Shown piece by piece: positions 48,909 through 54,353 of a stretch of DNA of 54,353 nucleotides. A model generated the notes under the pieces. That model worked only from the letters and a program-made list of their open reading frames with translations. It searched no databases and was not told where the DNA came from. Numbering within the stretch: the first letter of the stretch is position 1; each line of letters starts with the position of its first letter. The translations under genes were made by a program, and so were the position numbers. The stretch is from an uncultured Acidimicrobiales bacterium (GTDB taxonomy: Bacteria > Actinomycetota > Acidimicrobiia > Acidimicrobiales > SHLQ01). The DNA is taken from contig CAJQNJ010000032.1 in the NCBI GenBank assembly GCA_905479685.1, positions 1-54,353 of the forward strand. The letters run 5' to 3'.

Positions 48909-50191
48909 CAGCCGACCTCGGTCGTCGTCACGCCCAACGAGTTCCCACGTGCGACCACGATCTCTCCAGCGTTGAGGTCGAGTTCGAGATCGAGTTGCGG
49001 ATCGTCTTGAGCGATCGATCTCGATGGATTGATGCCCTCGTCGCTCGAACCGAACACGGTGACGTCTCCAAGGTCAGTCTCGGCATCGACGACCACACGA
49101 ACGTCCTGTGGAAGGAGCACCTCGATGCGACCGAGATCGAGTTCGACATCGACACGAAGCGGCTCGGCGTCCACGGCGAGGGTCGAGAAGTCCACTCTGC
49201 GAAGATCGAGAATGATCTCGCCGACGTCTTCTGAGATGTCGGTCGGGATATCTTCGACGCGGGCTGGCCGGTAGACGTATTCCCTATCGGTGTCGAAGTC
49301 GCCGCCGGTGATCACGGCGAACAAGATCAAGGGAACCGCAATGATCGCAAGGAGCAAGAGTCCAAGAAAGCTGAACAAGCCAATGATGCCGATCCGGCGG
49401 AACCCGGAGCGCTTCGGAACAGGCTGAGGAACCACAGTTGGCTGTGGAGCTGGTGCCGGCTGCGACGCCACCATGACCGGCTGTGCGGGAACAACCGGAG
49501 CTTGGGCGGTTGCACGATCTGGAGCCTCGATTTCAGGGTCACGTGGGCTTTGTATCAGAAGCCAGATTCCGCCCCCGACGAGGGCGAGAGGGACCAGTAC
49601 CGCTGCCGCCTCACCACTTCCGATACCGAGAACGACGAGCGCTCCCAGTCCGATGAGACCGATGCCGAGATCTCGCCCCGAAAGTCGGGTCCGAGATGTG
49701 GAAACACGTGCAGGAGGCCAGTGTGTTGCTCGCGGGATGATCAGCCATGCGAGCAGGTACGCGACGATCGCCGTTCCACCAGACACGATCAGCAGCACCA
49801 CGAAGGCGAGTCGAGTGAGGGACACGTCCCAGCCGTATCGATGTCCGATGCCCGAGAGCACTCCGCCGAAGGTGGCAAAGGGATCACGGGTCAGACGGTT
49901 GTCCTGCGGATGTTGGTATGGGGGCGGGATCGCGCCGGGTGGCGCAGGCTCGCTCTCCTGCCCTTCGTTGGCATCGGGTTCATCCACGGTGGCATCGACC
50001 ACGTCGTTCTGTATGTCTTCGGTGTCCGCGGTGTCTGCTACGCCTGGGCTGTCTTCAGCACGTGTGCCGTCCACGGCGTTTGGGGCTTCTTCAGTGTCCG
50101 CCATGTCCCCGGTGTTCGGGGCGTCAGCGTTCAGCGTGTCCTCGGCTTCGGTTGGTTCGGTTGGTTCTTCTTCGTTGTTGATGTCGTCCAT
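48908..50191 (-). CDS. PspC-domain membrane protein with acidic N-terminus and C-terminal toastrack/LiaF-like adhesin-type domain
   Basis: PFATFGGVLSGIGHRYGWDVSLTRLAFVVLLIVSGGTAIVAYLLAWLIIPR; C-terminal DLGRIEVLLPQDVRVVVDAETDLGDVTVFG. Confidence 0.8.
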   Translation of the reverse strand: MDDINNEEEPTEPTEAEDTLNADAPNTGDMADTEEAPNAVDGTRAEDSPGVADTADTEDIQNDVVDATVDEPDANEGQESEPAPPGAIPPPYQHPQDNRLTRDPFATFGGVLSGIGHRYGWDVSLTRLAFVVLLIVSGGTAIVAYLLAWLIIPRATHWPPARVSTSRTRLSGRDLGIGLIGLGALVVLGIGSGEAAAVLVPLALVGGGIWLLIQSPRDPEIEAPDRATAQAPVVPAQPVMVASQPAPAPQPTVVPQPVPKRSGFRRIGIIGLFSFLGLLLLAIIAVPLILFAVITGGDFDTDREYVYRPARVEDIPTDISEDVGEIILDLRRVDFSTLAVDAEPLRVDVELDLGRIEVLLPQDVRVVVDAETDLGDVTVFGSSDEGINPSRSIAQDDPQLDLELDLNAGEIVVARGNSLGVTTTEVG

Positions 50192-50330
50192 GTTTCCATC
50201 ATCGAGAACCGCGTGGGCGATGCCTATTGGGTGATCCACCCATCGGTCCCTGGTTTGTCGACCGCCTCTCAGGGTGACATCAGGGTTGACCCCTGATGTC
50301 TTATGGGGCCGATGGTGCGACAATGAGGAG

Positions 50331-51563
50331 ATGAACGCACCCCTGTCACGCGCACGCTGGCAGACCCCCCGCATCGACCGCAACGACCGTTGGGTCGGTG
50401 GAGTCGCTGCTGCGATCGCCAAGGAGATCGGGGTTCAACCGCTCGTCATTCGAGCAGCGTTCATCGTCCTCGCCCTCGTGGGCGGCTGGGGCCTCTTGCT
50501 CTACGTGTTGACATGGGCATGGCTCGCCATCTTTGCCCCGACCCAGATCAGCCCGTACCACCCGGTTCCCAAGGGTGCCACTGCTCTCCATCGCCATCTT
50601 GGTATTGGCATGGTCGTCGTGGGTCTGATGACGATGCTGGGGCAGCTGACGTCGTCGGCGTTCACCTCGATCAGTTGGCCCATCGGGTTCGTCTTCATCG
50701 GCGCGCTCATCGCGTGGTCTCGAGGGAACAACGAACCAGAGGGAATCTCCATCGTCGTTCGCATCGTTGCCGGCCTTGCTGTGGCAATCGGTGGTCTTCT
50801 CGCGTTCGCAGCCCTGTCGTATTCACTCTGGCAAGCAGTCGTGGCACTGATCTTTGGCATTGCGATCATCGGGGGCATCACGATCATCGCTGCACCGTCG
50901 GTTCTGCAGATGGCGCGGTCGCTCGACGGTGAGCGGCTCGATCGGATTCGGCTGGATGAACGAGCACGGATTTCGGCCCACTTGCACGACTCAGTGCTGC
51001 AGACGCTCACGCTGATTCAGCGCAACGCGGAGGATCCACAACGCGCATCCCAGCTCGCCCGACGTCAGGAGAGAGAGCTCCGCAACTGGCTGTATGGGCC
51101 AGATGCGACCTCGCCCGGTGGCGTACATCTGGGACCGGCGCTCGAGCAGGCCGCCATCGAGGTCGAGGAGACCTTCGGCGTCCAGATCGACGTCGTCGCA
51201 GTGGGAGACAACGGTGAACCGGTGCCAGGGGATCTCGTCACCCTCATCGCAGCAACGAAGGAAGCAATGACGAACGCAGCCGTGCACGCCGGCGTCGACC
51301 GCATCGATGTCTTCGCCGAACGCACACCGAGCGGGATCGAGATCTTCGTGCGAGATACGGGCGTCGGGTTCGATCCGCTCTCGATAGACGGAGATCGGCA
51401 CGGGGTGAAGGATTCGATCGTGGCAAGAATGGAACGCGCTGGTGGCGTTGCCTTGCTGCACTCGTCGCTAGGGGGAGGAACCGAGGTGGAGTTGAGCCTG
51501 CCCTTCGACAACCGCAGCGCTCCGAACCATGCGACCGCTGAACAGAATGGAGCCATCACATGA
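50331..51563 (+). CDS. PspC-domain sensor histidine kinase (HisKA_3/NarL type)
   Basis: RNDRWVGGVAAAIAKEIGVQPLVIRAAFIVLALVGGWGLLLYVLTW; ARISAHLHDSVLQTLTLIQRNAEDP; HATPase DTGVGFDP. Confidence 0.9.
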   Translation: MNAPLSRARWQTPRIDRNDRWVGGVAAAIAKEIGVQPLVIRAAFIVLALVGGWGLLLYVLTWAWLAIFAPTQISPYHPVPKGATALHRHLGIGMVVVGLMTMLGQLTSSAFTSISWPIGFVFIGALIAWSRGNNEPEGISIVVRIVAGLAVAIGGLLAFAALSYSLWQAVVALIFGIAIIGGITIIAAPSVLQMARSLDGERLDRIRLDERARISAHLHDSVLQTLTLIQRNAEDPQRASQLARRQERELRNWLYGPDATSPGGVHLGPALEQAAIEVEETFGVQIDVVAVGDNGEPVPGDLVTLIAATKEAMTNAAVHAGVDRIDVFAERTPSGIEIFVRDTGVGFDPLSIDGDRHGVKDSIVARMERAGGVALLHSSLGGGTEVELSLPFDNRSAPNHATAEQNGAIT

Positions 51564-52195
51564 CACGCATCGTCCTTGTCGATGATCATGCACTGGTGCG
51601 GGCGGGCGTTCGTGCTGGCCTCGAGAACGACTTCACGATCGTGGGCGAGGCGGGCGACGTCCCGGAGGCAATCGACGTGATCGTACGAGAGAAGCCTGAC
51701 GTCGTCGTGTGTGATGTCCACCTTCCGAGCGGAACGGCAGCCGATGTGATCTCGGGCGCGGTGGACCGTGGTGTCACGACGGTGTTCCTTGCGCTCTCGG
51801 TGTCCGATGCCGCCGAAGATGTCATCGCAGTGATCCGCGCTGGCGCCCGCGGGTACATCACCAAAGCGACCGATGGGGACGAGCTTGTCAACGCTGTCAA
51901 TCGGGTTGCGGCCGGCGATGCCGTGTTTTCCCCGCGGCTCGCAGGTTTTGTGCTCGATGCGTTTTCGACCGTACTCACCACTCCGACCGCCGACCCCGAG
52001 CTCGATCAGCTGACCGCCCGCGAACAAGAGGTCATGCGGCTGCTCGCCCGGGGATATGCCTACAAGGAGATCGCGCGACGGTTGACGATCTCGATCAAGA
52101 CTGTCGAATCACATGCGAGTTCGGTGCTGCGCAAGCTCCAGCTGTCGAACCGCAACGAACTGACTCGCTGGGCCGCCGACCGCCGAATCCTCTAG
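51560..52195 (+). CDS. LuxR/NarL-family response regulator
   Basis: IVLVDDHALVRAGVRAGLE; LTAREQEVMRLLARGYAYKEIARRLTISIKTVESHASSVLRKL; ATGA overlap with the kinase. Confidence 0.94.
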   Translation: MTRIVLVDDHALVRAGVRAGLENDFTIVGEAGDVPEAIDVIVREKPDVVVCDVHLPSGTAADVISGAVDRGVTTVFLALSVSDAAEDVIAVIRAGARGYITKATDGDELVNAVNRVAAGDAVFSPRLAGFVLDAFSTVLTTPTADPELDQLTAREQEVMRLLARGYAYKEIARRLTISIKTVESHASSVLRKLQLSNRNELTRWAADRRIL

Positions 52196-52252
52196 GTACC
52201 AAACACCGATGTCGGGTGGGCTTCGGGGAGCGCAGCGACCACGCCGACAACG

Positions 52253-53245
52253 CTATTGCGAGTTCCAGGCATCGCGAGAGGCTTCGGCAATCGTGCGCGT
52301 CGTCTCCCAACCGAGGACCGTATTGGCTTTGGTCGGGTCCGCAACACACTCCGCGATGTCGCCAGCGCGCCGGCTGGTGATCTCGTACGGAATCTCGAGT
52401 CCTGTTGCTCCCTCGACGGCCCGAATCAGCTCGAGGACACTTACCCCGCTGCCCTGACCGAGGTTGTACACCTCGTATCCGTTCTGCTGTTCGAGGTGCT
52501 CCAGCGCAGCGACGTGGCCTTCGACCAGATCCATGATGTGGATGTAATCACGCACCCCCGTCCCATCCGGGGTGGGCCAGTCGTCCCCGAAGACCATGAC
52601 CTTGTCGCGTTTGCCAGTCGCAACCTCCATGATCATCGGCATGAGGTTGTTCGGCCGACCCACGGGGGCCTCGGCGATGCGGCCGGACTCGTGTGCCCCG
52701 ACGGGATTGAAATATCGAAGTGAGGTGATCTTCCAGCGGTCATCGGAGGCGGACAGGTCTCGAATGATGAGCTCGATCATCTCCTTGGTCATTCCGTACG
52801 GATTGGTGGCGCCAACTGGTGCACTCTCAGGAATCGGACAGGATTCCGGGTCTCCGTAGACGGTTGCCGAGGACGAGAAGACAAATTTCCAGACGCCTGT
52901 ATTGCGCATGGCGTCGAGAGTCGAGATCGCCGATTCGAGGTTGTTCCCGTAGTACTCGAGCGGCATCTCGACCGACTCACCGACGGCTTTCAAGGCGGCC
53001 ATGTGGATCACTGCAGTGACGTCGTTCTCGCGCATCGTATGTTCGAGCATCTTGACGTCGCGGGCATCGCCTTCGACCACCACGATCTCTTGTCCCGTGA
53101 TGTCGGCTACAACGGCCAACGCATCGGGCTTTGCGTTCACGAAGTTGTCGACGACCACGACACGATGTCCTGCTGCGATCAACGCAAGCGCCGTATGGCT
53201 CCCGATGTATCCGGCACCGCCTGTGACCAGAACTGTTTCGCCCAT
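52253..53245 (-). CDS. galE: UDP-glucose 4-epimerase
   Basis: VLVTGGAGYIGSHTALAL; SSSATVYGDPESCPIPE; NPYGMTKEMIE; RYFNPVGAHESG. Confidence 0.95.
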   Translation of the reverse strand: MGETVLVTGGAGYIGSHTALALIAAGHRVVVVDNFVNAKPDALAVVADITGQEIVVVEGDARDVKMLEHTMRENDVTAVIHMAALKAVGESVEMPLEYYGNNLESAISTLDAMRNTGVWKFVFSSSATVYGDPESCPIPESAPVGATNPYGMTKEMIELIIRDLSASDDRWKITSLRYFNPVGAHESGRIAEAPVGRPNNLMPMIMEVATGKRDKVMVFGDDWPTPDGTGVRDYIHIMDLVEGHVAALEHLEQQNGYEVYNLGQGSGVSVLELIRAVEGATGLEIPYEITSRRAGDIAECVADPTKANTVLGWETTRTIAEASRDAWNSQ

Positions 53246-53345
53246 GAATTCCTCACCTCGTCGATGCCGCACTTGCCCGCATCCCCAACTCATCGGCACC
53301 CACAGAACCGTCCTTGACGCTTTGTGGGCCCGATACGGTGCGACC

Positions 53346-53921
53346 GTGTCTCTCATTCTTGCCTCTGGATCGCCGCGAAGACGTGCGCTACTCGAAGAAC
53401 TCGGATTGGTTCCCGACGTCTGCCCGACCGACATCGACGAGACACCACTCCCGGGCGAAGATCCCTCCGCCTACGTCGAACGATTGGCGCTGGAGAAAGG
53501 TGCTGCGATCTCGTGTGAGCCCGACGATGTGGTCGTTTCCGCCGACACGATCGTGACGATCGACGGCCAGCTCCTCGGCAAGCCGACAGACGATGCACAC
53601 GCTACACAGATGTTGCACACCCTCAGCGGACGAACACATCAGGTGATGACAGGTGTTGCCGTCCGACACGGTGCAACGACCGAGTCCTTCGTCGAGAGCA
53701 CGGTCGTCCGATTCGCCGATCTCACCGACGAAGACATCGCCTGGTACATCGCTACCGGTGAACCAACGGACAAGGCGGGCTCCTACGCCATGCAAGGCCG
53801 CGGTGGCCTCTTCGTGACATCGATCGAAGGCAGCTATGACAACGTGATCGGCCTGCCCCGTCACCGGCTTCGACAGGTGCTGAACGGCCTGGGCGAGAAT
53901 CCGGGCAAACTGTTGAGGTGA
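53346..53921 (+). CDS. maf: Maf-like nucleotide pyrophosphatase
   Basis: LILASGSPRRRALLEELGL; VVSADTIVTIDGQLLGKP; GKAGSYAMQGRGG-type motif (DKAGSYAMQGRGGLFV); GTG start. Confidence 0.93.
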   Translation: MSLILASGSPRRRALLEELGLVPDVCPTDIDETPLPGEDPSAYVERLALEKGAAISCEPDDVVVSADTIVTIDGQLLGKPTDDAHATQMLHTLSGRTHQVMTGVAVRHGATTESFVESTVVRFADLTDEDIAWYIATGEPTDKAGSYAMQGRGGLFVTSIEGSYDNVIGLPRHRLRQVLNGLGENPGKLLR

Positions 53922-54353
53922 TTCCCAGCTCCTTGTCGATCGGCCGAATGACGGTTTCGCCTCCCGTCGTGTTGGCACCCATGGCAGGTGTCACGACCGC
54001 TCCCTATCGCACCCTGTGTCGACGATTCGGCAATGGCATTGCGTTCGACGATCCATCGCCACCGCCCGGCGACGCCGTGACGGCGGCCGGCGGTTTGTAT
54101 GTCAACCAGATGATCACCGCTCGCGCCCTCATGGAGGGTCACGCAAAGATGTTGCACTCCGCGGAGTTCGCAGAAGGAGAGACTCCGCGCAGCATCCAGC
54201 TCTATGGCACAGACCCGTACTGGATCGGAGAAGCGGTCAAGAAGCTGGTCGGCGAAGGCAAGGTGGACCACATCGACATGAACCTCGGGTGTCCGGTGCC
54301 CAAGGTGACTCGGCATGGCGGAGGAAGTGCACTTCCGTGGCACCACAATCTGC
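53918..54353 (+). CDS. tRNA-dihydrouridine synthase, 5' portion (truncated by window end)
   Basis: SPPVVLAPMAGVTTAPYRTLCRRFG; IQLYGTDPYWIGEA; IDMNLGCPVPKVTRHGGGSALP; GTGA overlap with maf. Confidence 0.88.
   Translation, partial: MIPSSLSIGRMTVSPPVVLAPMAGVTTAPYRTLCRRFGNGIAFDDPSPPPGDAVTAAGGLYVNQMITARALMEGHAKMLHSAEFAEGETPRSIQLYGTDPYWIGEAVKKLVGEGKVDHIDMNLGCPVPKVTRHGGGSALPWHHNL

Noticed and set aside
1-54353. CRISPR array, prophage, transposase, tRNA or rRNA
   Set aside because: None recognised by reading; gene content is chromosomal housekeeping/metabolic. A tRNAscan/Infernal run is needed to exclude small RNAs

Overview
GC-rich chromosomal segment of an actinobacterium (gene content suggests Acidimicrobiia/Ilumatobacter-like; lineage is an inference). 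The window is densely packed with about 45 recognisable genes. I saw no prophage, IS element, CRISPR array, rRNA or tRNA.

Main discovery: two unrelated genes carry an in-frame TGA exactly at the catalytic cysteine, with an intact, conserved reading frame on both sides. One is a rhodanese-like sulfurtransferase (19482-19892, ...EFIFH-U-AAGSRSS...). The other is a BCP-type peroxiredoxin (minus strand 41172-41618, ...FFYPKAKTPL-U-TKESCHFRD...). Standard ORF calling truncates both. Together they argue for a selenocysteine-decoding organism with a Sec-based redox/sulfur system. The rhodanese UGA is followed by a hairpin (GGUC-AAGUUU-GACC) with its loop starting 17 nt after the UGA.

Other notable loci: a compact whiB / B12-photoreceptor-like regulator (Wx9EH motif) / nei / ferrochelatase operon behind a palindrome-rich promoter; a perfect LexA/SOS-type palindrome in front of an A-then-B type II topoisomerase pair; a Zur/Fur-like box before an 80-aa orphan protein that is followed by tandem hairpins; a PspC-fused histidine kinase divergent from a PspC membrane protein with a coupled 28-aa membrane sORF; and an ECF sigma factor coupled to a one-TM SH3-type protein. 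No computation or database search was possible, so all assignments come from reading motifs.
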